Position numbers and translations under genes: made by a program
Shown: positions 1 to 9,481 of the stretch, piece after piece
How positions within the stretch are numbered: position 1 is the first letter of the stretch
Layout of the letters: every line of letters starts with the position of its first letter
Assembly (NCBI RefSeq): GCF_022601675.1
Contig: NZ_JAKVIL010000004.1
Location: forward strand, 186,001 to 250,000
From: Ancylobacter gelatini
GTDB lineage: Bacteria > Pseudomonadota > Alphaproteobacteria > Rhizobiales > Xanthobacteraceae
Direction of reading: 5' to 3'
Length of the DNA: 64,000 nt
The notes under the pieces: generated by a model
The model's input: only the letters and a program-made list of their open reading frames with translations
Told to the model about the DNA's origin: nothing
Databases searched by the model: none

Positions 1-115
1 GGTCGACCCGCGCCTTCATCGTGCGGTCATAGCCTTCCATCATGCGCGCGAACTCGGCGACGGTCCCCTTGAGGCCGTTCATCTTCCAGTTGCCGGCAAT
101 GAGGGGGCGGGGCAT
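1..115 (-). CDS. tpiA: Triosephosphate isomerase, N-terminal fragment (runs off the window)
   Basis: Glycolysis and gluconeogenesis enzyme interconverting dihydroxyacetone phosphate and glyceraldehyde 3-phosphate in the cytoplasm. Only the first 38 codons are present. They begin MPRPLIAGNWKMNGLKG, and the GNWKMNG block carries the conserved Asn and catalytic Lys of the family. The ATG is at 113-115 on the reverse strand; the rest lies to the left of the window. The gene diverges from ppiD across about 180 bp. Confidence 0.93.
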   Translation of the reverse strand, partial: MPRPLIAGNWKMNGLKGTVAEFARMMEGYDRTMKARVD

Positions 116-294
116 GGGCGTGTCATCTCGCTCGTGAAACTCGGATGACCCCGCGTAACAGACGTTTTTTGCGCACGCAAATGATGTGAGCTGTGGCGTT
201 GCGGCACACGGGAGGCATCCCTATGATGCGCGCCTTTCGCGAGCCGGCCCCGATCCCGGGACCGGACCTGTGCCTATGCCCAACGAGAAACGAA

Positions 295-2199
295 ATGCTG
301 CAGAGCCTGCGCAGTCGCGCTTCCGGTATCGTCGCCAAGATCCTCATGACGCTCCTCATCCTCAGCTTTGCGGTGTGGGGCATCGCGGACGTGTTCCGCG
401 GCTTCGGGAGTCAGACGCTGGCGACCATCGGCTCGACCGAGATCACCGTCCCGGAGTTCCGGCAGCTCTATCAGGACCGGATGCAGCAGATCAGCCAGCA
501 GATCAAACGCGGCCTGACCCCCGATCAGGCCCGCGCGCTCGGCATTCCCGACCAGATTCTCAATGAGCGCCTCGCCGAGGCCGCGCTCGACGACATGGCC
601 GGCACCATGGGCCTCGCGCTCTCCACCGAGGAGATCGTGCGCCGGGTGCACCAGAACCCGGCCTTCTTCGGGCCGTCCGGTTCGTTCGATCCGGCCTATT
701 TCAACCAGCTCCTGCGTTCGAACAACTTCACCGAGGCGCGCTTCGTCGAATCCGAGCGCCGGCTCGCGCTGCGCCAGCAGCTCATCCAGTCGCTCGGCGG
801 CGGCATCGAATTGCCGCAGGTCATCAAGGACGCCGCCGCGCGCTTCGAGACCGAGGAGCGCTCGGTGAACTACGCGGTGCTCACCGCCGCCGGCCTCCCT
901 GCCCTGCCCGAGCCGACCGAAGAAGAACTCCGCAGCTTCTTCGAGGCGCGCAAGGTGGCGTTCAAGGCACCGGAATTCCGCAAGATCGCCGTGCTCGCCC
1001 TCACCCCGCAGGCGCTTGCCGAAGCGCAGCAGGTATCCGACGCCGAGGTCGAGGCGGCCTATCAGGCCAATCTCGCCAGCTACGGCACGCCGGAAAAGCG
1101 CGTGGTGCAGCAGATCGTGTTCTCCAATGAGGAAGAGGCCAAGGCGGCCGCCGACCGCATCGCCGCAGGCACGCCCTTCGCGGACATCGCGGCCGAGCGC
1201 AAGCTGGAGGCCAAGGACATCGATCTCGGCGACGTGACCCGCGCCGACATCTTCGACAAGGCCATCGCCGATGCCGCCTTCGCGCTGGCGCCCGACAGCA
1301 CGTCGGGCGTGGTCGCCGGCCGCTTTGGCCCGGTGATCGTGCATGTCGGCGCGGTGACGCCCGGCACCACGCAGCCGCTCGCGGAGGTCGCACCGGTGAT
1401 CCGCGCCGCGCTTCAGGTCGACGGCGCCCGCCGCGCGCTGCTCGCGACCTATGACAAGATCGAGGACGAGCGCGCCAGCGGCGCCCAGCTCGGCGAGGTC
1501 GCCTCCCGGCTCAACCTCACCCTCCAGCAGATCGACGTCGACCCTCAGGGCCTCACCGCGGACGGCACGCCGGCGGCTGATTTCCCGGGCCGCGCGGAGG
1601 TGCTGCGCGGCGCTTTCGCCAGCGATGTCGGCGCCGAGAACGACCCGGTCCAGATCCCGCAGAGCGCGGGTCAGGGCGGCGGCTATGTCTGGTACGAGGT
1701 CGAGGCCATCACCCCGCCGCGCGACCGCACATTCGAGGAAGCCCGCGTGCAGGTGCTGGAGCGCTGGAAGCAGGACGAGACCGCCAAGGCGCTCGACGCC
1801 CGCATCGAGGAACTGACCAAGAAGATCGAGGCCGGCACGCCGTTTGATCAGGCCATCACCGAGGCGGGGCTCGAAATGCGCACCGCCAACGGCCTGACCC
1901 GCGGCCGCGCCACCGATGGCCTGCCGCAGGAAGTGCTGGCGAGCGTGTTCGACGCGGCACCCGGCAAGGTCGCCTTCGCGCTCACCAATGGCGGCGACAG
2001 CCGCGTGTTGTTCCAGCTGGTGCGCAGCACGGTTCCCGCCGGTGCCAGCGTCAATGACAAGCTGCTGGCCGACATCCGCCAGAGCATGGAAAACGACCTG
2101 ATGACCGAATATCTGGTCCGGCTGCAAAACGATCTCGGCGCCCGCGTAAACCGCGCGGCGCTCGACCAGATCGTCGGCGGTGGCGAAGCGGTGAACTGA
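295..2199 (+). CDS. ppiD: PpiD-like periplasmic peptidyl-prolyl isomerase / SurA N-terminal domain protein
   Basis: Inner-membrane-anchored periplasmic folding factor of about 634 residues. It has one N-terminal membrane anchor (around residues 12-32, ILMTLLILSFAVWGIADVF) and a SurA-like chaperone domain, including a conserved segment near FRQLYQDRMQQISQ. A parvulin-type region follows at roughly residues 235-370 (KRVVQQIVFSNEEEAKAAA through FGPVIVHV), and then a second chaperone-like half. The start at 295 is chosen because family members begin MLQSLRSRAS just before the anchor. An in-frame ATG at 223 has a better Shine-Dalgarno sequence (GGGAGG) and would add 24 residues. The stop lies only 10 bp before trpE, so the two are probably co-transcribed. 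Confidence 0.88.
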   Translation: MLQSLRSRASGIVAKILMTLLILSFAVWGIADVFRGFGSQTLATIGSTEITVPEFRQLYQDRMQQISQQIKRGLTPDQARALGIPDQILNERLAEAALDDMAGTMGLALSTEEIVRRVHQNPAFFGPSGSFDPAYFNQLLRSNNFTEARFVESERRLALRQQLIQSLGGGIELPQVIKDAAARFETEERSVNYAVLTAAGLPALPEPTEEELRSFFEARKVAFKAPEFRKIAVLALTPQALAEAQQVSDAEVEAAYQANLASYGTPEKRVVQQIVFSNEEEAKAAADRIAAGTPFADIAAERKLEAKDIDLGDVTRADIFDKAIADAAFALAPDSTSGVVAGRFGPVIVHVGAVTPGTTQPLAEVAPVIRAALQVDGARRALLATYDKIEDERASGAQLGEVASRLNLTLQQIDVDPQGLTADGTPAADFPGRAEVLRGAFASDVGAENDPVQIPQSAGQGGGYVWYEVEAITPPRDRTFEEARVQVLERWKQDETAKALDARIEELTKKIEAGTPFDQAITEAGLEMRTANGLTRGRATDGLPQEVLASVFDAAPGKVAFALTNGGDSRVLFQLVRSTVPAGASVNDKLLADIRQSMENDLMTEYLVRLQNDLGARVNRAALDQIVGGGEAVN

Positions 2200-2209
2200 G
2201 ACCCGACCG

Positions 2210-3724
2210 ATGAGCGTTACCCCGGATATCGCGGCCTTCACCGCGCTTTATGAGCGCGGCGAGCCGCAAGTGGTCTCTTCCGTTCTGGTCGCCGATCTTG
2301 AGACGCCGGTCTCGGCCTTCCTCAAGATCGCCGGCGAGCGGCCCAACAGCTTCCTGCTGGAATCGGTCGAGGGCGGCGCCACGCGTGGGCGCTACTCCAT
2401 GATCGGCATCGAGCCGGACCTGATCTGGCGCTGCCGCGGCAATGCGGCGGAGATCAACCGCCGCGCCGCCCACGCCCCCGATGCCTTCGAGCCCTGCAGC
2501 GATGCGCCGCTGGTCTCGCTGCGCAAGCTGGTGGCGGAATCGCGCATCGCGCTGCCGGCGGGCTCCCCTCCCATGGCGGCGGGCGTGTTCGGCTATCTCG
2601 GCTATGACATGGTGCGCCAGATGGAGCGCCTGCCGGAGCCCAAGGCCGATCTGCTCGGCGTGCCGGACGCGATCTTCTTCCGCCCGACCGTGATGGTGGT
2701 GTTCGATGCGGTGCGCGACGAGCTGACCGTGGTCACCCCGGTGCGCCCGCAGCCCGGCGTCAGTGCCGGCGCGGCCTATGAATCCGCCCTTGAGCGCATC
2801 GAGCGCGTGACGGCGGCGCTCGACAGCGCGCTGCCCAACCTGCCGGCCGCGGATGCCTTCCATCAGGAGGTGGCGCCGCTCTCCAACACCGAGCCGGCGC
2901 AGTACCTCGCCATGGTGGAGCGGGCCAAGGAATATATCCGGGCCGGCGATATCTTCCAGGTGGTGCTCTCGCAGCGCTTCGACGCGCCGTTCACCCTGCC
3001 GCCCTTCTCGCTCTACCGGGCGCTGCGGCGGATCAACCCGGCGCCGTTCCTGGTCTATTTCAACTTCGGCGGCTTCTCGCTGGTGTGCTCCTCACCGGAA
3101 ATCCTGGTCCGGCTGCGCGACAACACCGTCACCATCCGTCCGATCGCCGGCACCCGCCCGCGCGGCGCCACGCCCCATGAGGACAAGGCGCTTGAGGACG
3201 AATTGCTGGCCGATCCCAAGGAGCGCGCCGAGCATCTGATGCTGCTCGATCTCGGGCGCAACGATGTCGGCCGCGTCGCCTCGATCGGCTCGGTGCATGT
3301 TACCGACAGCTTCTTCATCGAGCGCTACAGCCAGGTGATGCACATCGTCTCGAATGTCGAGGGCACGCTGGACCCGCGCCGCGACGCGCTGGACGCGCTC
3401 GCCGCCGGCTTTCCCGCGGGCACCGTCTCGGGCGCGCCAAAAGTGCGGGCGATGGAGATCATCGACGAGCTGGAGCGCGACAAGCGCGGCATCTATGCCG
3501 GCGCCATCGGCTATTTCGGCGCCGACGGCGAAATGGACACCTGCATCGTGCTGCGCACCGCCGTGGTGAAGGATGGCAAGATGCATGTTCAGGCCGGCGC
3601 CGGCATCGTCTATGATTCCGTGCCGGAGAGCGAGTTGCAGGAATGCGTGAACAAGGCCAAGGCCCTGTTCCGCGCCGGCGAGGAAGCGGTGCGGTTCGCT
3701 GCGCGAGCGGGACGGGGGCAGTGA
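2210..3724 (+). CDS. trpE: Anthranilate synthase component I
   Basis: Converts chorismate and ammonia (supplied by TrpG) to anthranilate, the first step of tryptophan synthesis. The 504-residue length is normal for the unfused enzyme. The tryptophan feedback motif LLES is at residues 49-52. Chorismate-binding signatures include IRPIAGTRPRG (about residue 311) and LLDLGRNDVGRVA (about 344), followed by AGFPAGTVSGAPK. Unlike the fused TrpE(G) of Rhizobium and relatives, there is no C-terminal glutaminase domain; trpG is a separate gene 190 bp downstream. No leader peptide rich in Trp codons is visible upstream, because the gene starts 10 bp after ppiD. Confidence 0.97.
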   Translation: MSVTPDIAAFTALYERGEPQVVSSVLVADLETPVSAFLKIAGERPNSFLLESVEGGATRGRYSMIGIEPDLIWRCRGNAAEINRRAAHAPDAFEPCSDAPLVSLRKLVAESRIALPAGSPPMAAGVFGYLGYDMVRQMERLPEPKADLLGVPDAIFFRPTVMVVFDAVRDELTVVTPVRPQPGVSAGAAYESALERIERVTAALDSALPNLPAADAFHQEVAPLSNTEPAQYLAMVERAKEYIRAGDIFQVVLSQRFDAPFTLPPFSLYRALRRINPAPFLVYFNFGGFSLVCSSPEILVRLRDNTVTIRPIAGTRPRGATPHEDKALEDELLADPKERAEHLMLLDLGRNDVGRVASIGSVHVTDSFFIERYSQVMHIVSNVEGTLDPRRDALDALAAGFPAGTVSGAPKVRAMEIIDELERDKRGIYAGAIGYFGADGEMDTCIVLRTAVVKDGKMHVQAGAGIVYDSVPESELQECVNKAKALFRAGEEAVRFAARAGRGQ

Positions 3725-3914
3725 GCATGACGGTTTTTCGTCACGAGCGATGGCGGGACATGTGACGCCTCGATCATCTTCCCGGACGGCCGCAGGCCGC
3801 TCGGCGCGGATGACGGCCAACGGCGCGGCTTGACCTTGCGCCGGCTCACCCCCTAGAGCTTCTCCAAGCGGCAGAATGCCGGCACGGGAAGCTCTCCGCT
3901 CGAACGGAACCGCC
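3725..3914. other. trpE-trpG intergenic region with a possible promoter
   Basis: A 190 bp gap separates trpE from trpG inside an otherwise tight run. A possible sigma-70 type -35 (TTGACC, 3830-3835) is followed 16-17 bases later by a weak -10 (CTAGA region, 3852-3858). No Trp-codon leader peptide or clear attenuator hairpin is seen. It may give trpGDC independent transcription; this is weak evidence. Confidence 0.3.
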
Positions 3915-4523
3915 ATGATCCTTCTGGTCGACAATTACGACAGCTTCACCTGGAACCTCGTCCACTATCTCGGCGGCCTTGGCGTCGATGTGGAGGTCCG
4001 CCGCAACGATGCGCTCACCGTCGAGGAGGCGCTGGCGATGAAGCCCGAGGCCATCGTCATTTCTCCCGGCCCGGCCACGCCAAACGAGGCCGGCATCTGC
4101 CTCGACCTCATTTCCCGCGCCGCCGGCGAGGGCGTGCCGGTGTTCGGCGTCTGCCTCGGCCATCAGGCCATCGGGCAGGTGTTCGGCGGCGACGTCATCT
4201 GCGCGCCGCTGCCGATCCACGGCAAGCTCGCCGAGGTAAAGCATCGCGGCGAGGGCGTGTTCCGCGGCATCAACGGCCCGTTCAAGGCGACGCGCTACCA
4301 TTCGCTGGTGGTGGACCGCACCACCCTGCCCGACGCGCTCGGCGTCACCGCCGAAACCGATGACGGCCTGATCATGGGCCTCTCGCACAAGGAACTGCCG
4401 GTGCACGGGGTGCAGTTCCACCCAGAGAGCATCGCATCGGAACACGGCAAGACCATTCTCAAGAACTTCCTCGACCTTGCGCGGGCGTGGAATGCCGGCC
4501 CCCGCCGCGCGCGCGCGGCCTGA
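3915..4523 (+). CDS. trpG: Anthranilate synthase component II, glutamine amidotransferase
   Basis: Releases ammonia from glutamine for TrpE. It is a 202-residue class I amidotransferase with the complete triad: nucleophile Cys80 in GVCLGHQ, and His169 and Glu171 in FHPES. The oxyanion strand SPGPATP is at about residue 50. The start is the ATG giving [15 protein letters not shown], the universal N-terminus of this family. An upstream in-frame ATG would add 13 unconserved residues. The C-terminal tail (RRARAA) is Arg/Ala-rich. trpD follows after 31 bp. Confidence 0.97.
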   Translation: MILLVDNYDSFTWNLVHYLGGLGVDVEVRRNDALTVEEALAMKPEAIVISPGPATPNEAGICLDLISRAAGEGVPVFGVCLGHQAIGQVFGGDVICAPLPIHGKLAEVKHRGEGVFRGINGPFKATRYHSLVVDRTTLPDALGVTAETDDGLIMGLSHKELPVHGVQFHPESIASEHGKTILKNFLDLARAWNAGPRRARAA

Positions 4524-4554
4524 CGACGATCGCGGACGAAAGATTTCAGGGCTC

Positions 4555-5580
4555 ATGGAAAACCTCAAATCCATCATCGGCAAACTCGCCGCCGGCACCA
4601 CGCTGACACGCGCCGAAGCGGCCTTCGCCTTCGACGTCATGATGTCGGGCGAGGCGACGCCCTCGCAGATCGGCGCCGTGCTGATGGGCCTGCGCGTGCG
4701 CGGCGAGGATGTCGAGGAGATCGCCGGCGCGGTCTCCACCATGCGCGCCAAGATGCTGCGCGTGGAAGCGCCGGAGAACGCGGTCGACGTGGTGGGCACC
4801 GGCGGCGACGCCTCCGGCTCCTACAACATCTCGACCTGCGCCTCCTTCATCGTGGCCGGCGCCGGGGTGCCGGTCGCCAAGCACGGCAACCGCGCGCTGT
4901 CCTCCAAGTCCGGCGCGGCCGACGTGCTGATGGCGCTGGGGGTGAAGATCGACCTCACCCCGGCACAGATTTCGCGCTGCATCAACGAGGCCGGCATCGG
5001 CTTCATGTTCGCTCCCGCGCATCATCCGGCGATGAAGCATGTCGGCCCGAGCCGGGTCGAGCTCGGCACCCGCACGATCTTCAACCTGCTCGGCCCGCTC
5101 TCCAACCCGGCCGGCGTGAAGCGGCAGATGGTCGGCGTGTTCGCCCGCCACTGGGTCGAGCCGCTGGCGGAGGTGCTGAAGACGCTGGGTTCGGTGCGTT
5201 CCTGGGTCGTGCATGGCTCCGACGGGCTCGACGAGATCACCGTCACCGGCCCGACCTATGTCGCCGAGTTGAAGGACGGCACGATCCGCTCCTTCGAGAT
5301 CACGCCGGAACAGTTCGGCATCGCCCGCGCGGACGCCGCGGCCCTGCGCGGCGGCGATGGCGAGACCAATGCCGGCGCGCTGCGTGCGGTGCTGGCCGGC
5401 GAGAAGAGCGCTTATGCCGATGTCTCGCTGCTGAACGCGGCGGCCGCGCTGGTCGTTGCCGGCAAGGCGGAACATCTCGGCGAGGGGCTGGAGCTCGCCC
5501 GCGCGAGCCTGTCCAGCGGCCATGCCGAGGCCGCACTGAACCGGCTGGTCGCGGTCTCCGCGCTCGCCGCAGCGGAATAG
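4555..5580 (+). CDS. trpD: Anthranilate phosphoribosyltransferase
   Basis: Transfers phosphoribose from PRPP to anthranilate. The 341-residue length matches the stand-alone TrpD family. The PRPP-binding glycine loop [14 protein letters not shown] is at residues 81-94, and [17 protein letters not shown] follows from residue 109. The start is the ATG of [12 protein letters not shown], preceded by an AGGG element in TTCAGGGCTC. It lies between trpG and trpC with gaps of 31 and 10 bp, so it is part of one trpGDC transcription unit. Confidence 0.97.
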   Translation: MENLKSIIGKLAAGTTLTRAEAAFAFDVMMSGEATPSQIGAVLMGLRVRGEDVEEIAGAVSTMRAKMLRVEAPENAVDVVGTGGDASGSYNISTCASFIVAGAGVPVAKHGNRALSSKSGAADVLMALGVKIDLTPAQISRCINEAGIGFMFAPAHHPAMKHVGPSRVELGTRTIFNLLGPLSNPAGVKRQMVGVFARHWVEPLAEVLKTLGSVRSWVVHGSDGLDEITVTGPTYVAELKDGTIRSFEITPEQFGIARADAAALRGGDGETNAGALRAVLAGEKSAYADVSLLNAAAALVVAGKAEHLGEGLELARASLSSGHAEAALNRLVAVSALAAAE

Positions 5581-5590
5581 GAGACGGCCG

Positions 5591-6406
5591 GTGGCGGATA
5601 TTCTGGAAAAGATCGGCGCCTATAAGCGCGAGGAAATCGCCGCTGCCAAGCGCGCGGTAGCGCCCGCCGAGATCGCGGCCCGCGCCAGCGCCGCCCCGGC
5701 CCCGCGCGGATTTCTGAGCTCGATCCGCGCCAGGATCGCGGCAGGCGAGACCGCCCTGATCGCCGAGATCAAGAAGGCGAGCCCGTCCAAGGGGCTGATC
5801 CGTCCCGATTTCGCCCCGCCGGCGCTGGCCCGCGCCTATGAGGCCGGCGGGGCGGCGTGCCTCTCCGTGCTAACCGACCAGCCCTCCTTCCAAGGCGCGC
5901 CGGAGTTCCTCACGGCCGCCCGCGCCGTCTGTTCGCTGCCGGCGCTGCGCAAGGATTTTCTCTACGACACCTACCAGGTGATGGAAGCCCGCGCCTGGAG
6001 CGCGGACTGCATTCTCGTCATCATGGCTGCGGTCGATGACGCGCTGGCTCTCGATCTGATTGAGGCCGCCCATGGTCTCGGCATGGATGCGCTGGTCGAA
6101 GTTCATGATGAGCCTGAGCTGGAGCGCGCGCTCGCCCTGCCCGCCGCTCTCATCGGCATCAACAACCGCAACCTGCGGACCTTCGAGGTGTCGCTTGAGA
6201 CCTCCGAGCGCCTCGCCCCGCGCATCCCGGCCGATCGTGTGATCGTCGGAGAGAGCGGCATCTTCACGCCCGACGACGTGGCGCGGCTCGCGCAATCGCG
6301 CATCGACACGATTCTGGTCGGTGAGAGCCTGATGCGGCAGGAGGACGTCGCGCAGGCGACCCGCGCCCTGCTCGCCCGCCCCGATCCGATCCGCGCGGCG
6401 GGCTGA
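5591..6406 (+). CDS. trpC: Indole-3-glycerol phosphate synthase
   Basis: Closes the indole ring in tryptophan synthesis using a TIM-barrel fold. The 271-residue protein starts at a GTG ([16 protein letters not shown]) with GAGACGG as ribosome binding site. The active-site lysine motif [11 protein letters not shown] is at residues 58-68. Later signatures are [23 protein letters not shown] and [11 protein letters not shown]. It is not fused to TrpF. moaC begins three bases after the stop, so translation of the next gene is probably coupled. Confidence 0.96.
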   Translation: MADILEKIGAYKREEIAAAKRAVAPAEIAARASAAPAPRGFLSSIRARIAAGETALIAEIKKASPSKGLIRPDFAPPALARAYEAGGAACLSVLTDQPSFQGAPEFLTAARAVCSLPALRKDFLYDTYQVMEARAWSADCILVIMAAVDDALALDLIEAAHGLGMDALVEVHDEPELERALALPAALIGINNRNLRTFEVSLETSERLAPRIPADRVIVGESGIFTPDDVARLAQSRIDTILVGESLMRQEDVAQATRALLARPDPIRAAG

Positions 6407-6409
6407 GCC

Positions 6410-6916
6410 ATGGGCGCGGATGCGGCCGACGGCTCCGGGAGCGCCCAGCTCTCGCATATCGACGCCAGCGGCGCGGCCAATATGGTCGACGTCACCGACA
6501 AGCCGGCGACCGACCGCACCGCCACCGCGCTCGGCAGCGTGGTGATGCTGCCGGAAACGCTCGACCTCATCCTCTCCGGCAATGCCAAGAAGGGCGACGT
6601 GATCGGCACGGCGCGCCTCGCCGGCATCATGGCCGCCAAACGCACCCACGAGCTGATTCCGCTCTGCCATCCGCTGCTGCTCTCCAAGGTCAGCGTGGAG
6701 ATCGAGCCCGACACCGCCCTGCCCGGCCTGCGCCTTTCCGCAACGGTGCGCGTGAGTGGTCCGACCGGGGTGGAGATGGAAGCCCTGACCGCCGTCTCCG
6801 TGGCGTGCCTGACCATTTACGACATGGCCAAGGCGGTGGATCGCGGCATGCGGATCGAGGGCATCCGCGTGGTCGAGAAGGCCGGAGGGCGCTCGGGCCA
6901 CTGGAAAGCGGAGTAG
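6410..6916 (+). CDS. moaC: Cyclic pyranopterin monophosphate synthase accessory protein
   Basis: Acts after MoaA to form cyclic pyranopterin monophosphate in molybdenum cofactor synthesis. The 168 residues are typical. Recognisable blocks are [17 protein letters not shown] (about 15-31), [38 protein letters not shown] and a C-terminal GGRSGHW. These include the catalytic Lys and the substrate-binding His and Asp residues of the family. It starts 3 bp after trpC and is followed by moeA 5 bp downstream. Confidence 0.96.
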   Translation: MGADAADGSGSAQLSHIDASGAANMVDVTDKPATDRTATALGSVVMLPETLDLILSGNAKKGDVIGTARLAGIMAAKRTHELIPLCHPLLLSKVSVEIEPDTALPGLRLSATVRVSGPTGVEMEALTAVSVACLTIYDMAKAVDRGMRIEGIRVVEKAGGRSGHWKAE

Positions 6917-6921
6917 CGCCG

Positions 6922-8151
6922 ATGGCCCCCACCCTGATGCCGGTGACCGAGGCGCTGGCGCGCCTGCTGGCCGCAGCCACGCCGCTCACCAGCGAAACGG
7001 TGCCGCTGATCGAGGCCCATGGTCGTGTCACCAGCGCCCCTGTGATCGCCCGCCGCACCAGCCCCGGCGCCGACGTCTCGGCGATGGACGGCTATGCGGT
7101 GCGCGCCGCCGATGTCGCGCGCGCTCCGGAGACGCTGGAACTGATCGGCGAATCCGCCGCCGGCCGCCCGTTCGCGGGCGAGGTCGCCCCGGGCACCACG
7201 GTGCGCATCTTCACCGGGGCGGTAATGCCGGTGGGTGCGGACGCGGTGGTGATCCAGGAGGACACCACCCGCGAGGCGACGCGCATCACCATGACCGAGG
7301 CGGCGACCGCCGGTCGCCACATCCGCCGCGCCGGCGGCGACTTCGCGACCGGCCAGATCATTGTTCCCGCCGGCCGGCGGCTCACCGCGCGCGACCTCGC
7401 GCTCATTGCCGCCGCCGATATCGCCGAAGTGGCGGTGCACCGGCGCCCCCGCGTGGCCCTGCTCTCCACCGGCGACGAGCTAGTGCGGCCCGGCACCGGC
7501 GCCGATGCCCATCAGGTCATTGTCTCCAATCTTTATGCCCTTATGGCCCTCATCCGCTCCAGCGGCGGCGAAGCGTCGGATCTCGGCATATTGCCCGATG
7601 ACATGGCGGCGACCACAGCCGGCATGCGCGCGGCACTGGATGGCGGCTTCGACGTGCTGGTCACCACCGGCGGCGCCTCCGTGGGCGACCATGATCTGGT
7701 GGCTCCGGCCCTGACAGCGGAAGGCGTGACCCTCGCCGTGCACAAGATCGCGCTCCGGCCGGGCAAGCCACTGATGTTCGGCCGCTCCCGGCGCGAGCCG
7801 GCCACGCTGGTGCTCGGCCTTCCGGGCAATCCGGTCTCGGCCCATGTCTGCGCCCTGCTGTTCCTGAAGCCGCTCTTGCGGGCGCTGCAGGGCGAGGCGG
7901 TCACGCCGGAGGTGCCCGTGCAGGCGGCCGAGCTCGGGATCGACCTGAAGGCCAATGATCACCGCATGGATTTCATGCGCGCCGAAATTATCGGTCATGG
8001 CGCGGGCGGGCCGATCGTGCGCCCGCTTCCCGTGCAGGACAGCTCGATGCTGAGCGTGCTCGCCCGCGCCGACGCGCTGCTGGTGCGGGCGCCCAACGCC
8101 CCTGCCGCGAAGGCCGGCGAGCCCTGCGCGATCGTGCCGCTCGACGATTGA
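6922..8151 (+). CDS. moeA: Molybdopterin molybdenumtransferase
   Basis: Inserts molybdenum into adenylylated molybdopterin. The 409-residue protein has the MoeA order: an N-terminal region with [15 protein letters not shown] (about 52-66), the middle domain, the MoCF-binding domain ([14 protein letters not shown], then [11 protein letters not shown]) and a C-terminal domain [17 protein letters not shown] is the conserved PGNP motif. The ATG at 6922 gives [16 protein letters not shown]; a longer reading frame upstream overlaps moaC and is not conserved. It closes the trp-moa run. Confidence 0.96.
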   Translation: MAPTLMPVTEALARLLAAATPLTSETVPLIEAHGRVTSAPVIARRTSPGADVSAMDGYAVRAADVARAPETLELIGESAAGRPFAGEVAPGTTVRIFTGAVMPVGADAVVIQEDTTREATRITMTEAATAGRHIRRAGGDFATGQIIVPAGRRLTARDLALIAAADIAEVAVHRRPRVALLSTGDELVRPGTGADAHQVIVSNLYALMALIRSSGGEASDLGILPDDMAATTAGMRAALDGGFDVLVTTGGASVGDHDLVAPALTAEGVTLAVHKIALRPGKPLMFGRSRREPATLVLGLPGNPVSAHVCALLFLKPLLRALQGEAVTPEVPVQAAELGIDLKANDHRMDFMRAEIIGHGAGGPIVRPLPVQDSSMLSVLARADALLVRAPNAPAAKAGEPCAIVPLDD

Positions 8152-8193
8152 GGCTGGCCCACCACTTCGCGATTGACGTTGCGCCCCCGCCGC

Positions 8194-8217
8194 GCTGTGC
8201 TGACATCACCGCACAGC
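8194..8217. promoter_or_regulatory. Inverted repeat upstream of the HpxZ/AtzH gene
   Basis: GCTGTGC at 8194-8200 and GCACAGC at 8211-8217 form a perfect 7-bp inverted repeat with a 10-base spacer, about 20 bp before the downstream start. A possible -35 (TTGACG, 8173-8178) lies just upstream, so the left arm would overlap the -10 position. It could be an operator for the GntR regulator encoded next door. This is inference from position only. Confidence 0.3.
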
Positions 8218-8237
8218 ATCAGGGAGCCGGGCACGCG

Positions 8238-8636
8238 ATGGAGATCAACATTCCCGAGATTCGCGCGGAGGTCGAAGCTGCCTTCGCCGCTTATGAACGG
8301 GCGCTCGTTTCCAACGATGTCGACGGCCTCGACGCCCTGTTCTGGGACAGTCAGATCACCATCCGCTACGGCAGCGGCGAGAATCTGTACGGAATCGAGG
8401 CGATTCGGGCCTTCCGTGCCGCCCGGTCCGCCTTCGGGCTGGAGCGCTCTCTGGAGCGCACTGTGATCACAACGTATGGCCGCGACATGGCCACGGCCTC
8501 TACCCTGTTTCGGCGGGAGAACGCGCCGGGCCGAATCGGCCGGCAGATGCAGACCTGGATGCGTACCGCCGACGGCTGGAAGGTGGTCGCCGCCCATGTC
8601 AGCATCATCGACGAGCCGCAGCCCGCCCCGCGCTGA
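8238..8636 (+). CDS. hpxZ: HpxZ/AtzH family protein (DUF3225, SnoaL-like fold)
   Basis: A 132-residue single-domain protein of the cone-shaped NTF2/SnoaL superfamily, DUF3225. Its hallmarks are [21 protein letters not shown] (about 35-55) and [22 protein letters not shown] near the C-terminus. Members are annotated HpxZ in oxalurate/urate clusters or AtzH in cyanuric acid clusters, where AtzH acts on dicarboxyurea upstream of allophanate hydrolase. An AtzF-type hydrolase 0.9 kb away favours an AtzH-like role, but this is inference. The start ATG follows AGGGAGCCGGG. It is followed by the gntR gene in the same direction after 72 bp. Confidence 0.82.
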   Translation: MEINIPEIRAEVEAAFAAYERALVSNDVDGLDALFWDSQITIRYGSGENLYGIEAIRAFRAARSAFGLERSLERTVITTYGRDMATASTLFRRENAPGRIGRQMQTWMRTADGWKVVAAHVSIIDEPQPAPR

Positions 8637-8708
8637 GGTACCGCCGCCAACGCGCGCGGGCGCGTAATAGTTGCGGCGCCTCGCCGCTCCGCTGGATAGA
8701 TTGCCCCG

Positions 8709-9437
8709 ATGCCCGCCTCCTCCGCCCGCCCCCGATCCGCCGCCCCCGCTGGGCGCTCCCCGGAACCTCGCGAGGAGCCGGCGCGCCCCCGGCTTCCCCG
8801 CCCCACGCGCGCCGAGGAACTGCGCCTTCAGATCGCCGAGGACATCACGCGCGGCCTGCTGCCGCCGGGCACAACGCTGGACGAGACCGCACTCGCCGCG
8901 CGGTTCGGCGTCTCCCGCACCCCGGTACGCGAGGCGATCCGCGAACTCGCCGCCTCCGGGCTGGTGCAGACCCGGCCGCATCGGGGCGCCGTGGTGGCGC
9001 GTCCCAGCGTGGCCCGGCTCGAACATATGTTCGCGGTGATGGCGGAGCTGGAAGCGCTCTGCGCCGGCCTGTGCGCGCTCCACATGACGCCGGCCGAGCG
9101 CAATGAGGTGGCGGCGCTGCACGCCGGCATGGGCGAGCTGGTCCGTCACGGCGACTTCGCCCGCTACCGGGAGGCCAATGAGACCTTCCACACCACGATC
9201 TATGCCGGCAGCCATAATGACTATCTGGTGGAACTCACGCTCGGCACGCGGCGCCGGCTCTCGCCCTTCCGCCGTGCCCAGTTCCTTGCGCTCGGCCGGC
9301 TTTCGCTGTCGCACGCCGAGCATGAGCGCGTGGTGACCGCGATCCAGCGCGGCGACCGGGATTCGGCTTCAAGCGCGATGCGAAGCCACATCTCGATTGT
9401 TCATAACGCGTATGAACAATATTCTCAAACTATTTGA
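8709..9437 (+). CDS. GntR family transcriptional regulator (FCD subfamily)
   Basis: A 242-residue regulator. A Pro/Arg-rich N-terminal tail (about 1-35) precedes a winged helix at about 38-105 with the classic TLDETALAARFGVSRTPVRE recognition segment and LVQTRPHRGAVV wing. A C-terminal FCD ligand-binding domain follows, with metal-ligand-type residues in FHTTIYAGSHNDYL and SHAEHERVV. It lies between the HpxZ/AtzH and allophanate hydrolase genes and probably controls them in response to a pathway metabolite. The exact start is uncertain because the first 30 residues look poorly conserved. The last codons are AT-rich and contain a perfect inverted repeat (9396-9420). Confidence 0.88.
   Translation: MPASSARPRSAAPAGRSPEPREEPARPRLPRPTRAEELRLQIAEDITRGLLPPGTTLDETALAARFGVSRTPVREAIRELAASGLVQTRPHRGAVVARPSVARLEHMFAVMAELEALCAGLCALHMTPAERNEVAALHAGMGELVRHGDFARYREANETFHTTIYAGSHNDYLVELTLGTRRRLSPFRRAQFLALGRLSLSHAEHERVVTAIQRGDRDSASSAMRSHISIVHNAYEQYSQTI
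9396..9420. repeat. Perfect 10-bp inverted repeat at the 3' end of gntR
   Basis: ATTGTTCATA (9396-9405) and TATGAACAAT (9411-9420) are exact reverse complements separated by ACGCG. The repeat lies in the final codons of gntR, about 60 bp from the convergent hydrolase stop, and opens an AT-rich stretch (9396-9475). It could be a weak bidirectional terminator stem or a regulator binding site. Confidence 0.6.
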
Positions 9438-9481
9438 TATTACACGATATATTTTACTTTTAAACGGACAGGCGAACGTCC

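Noticed and set aside
274-2241. A 655-codon open frame opposite ppiD
   Set aside because: It is the antisense shadow of a GC-rich gene. Its translation is rich in Arg, Gly and His with no known domain, while the plus-strand product has a clear membrane anchor and isomerase features.
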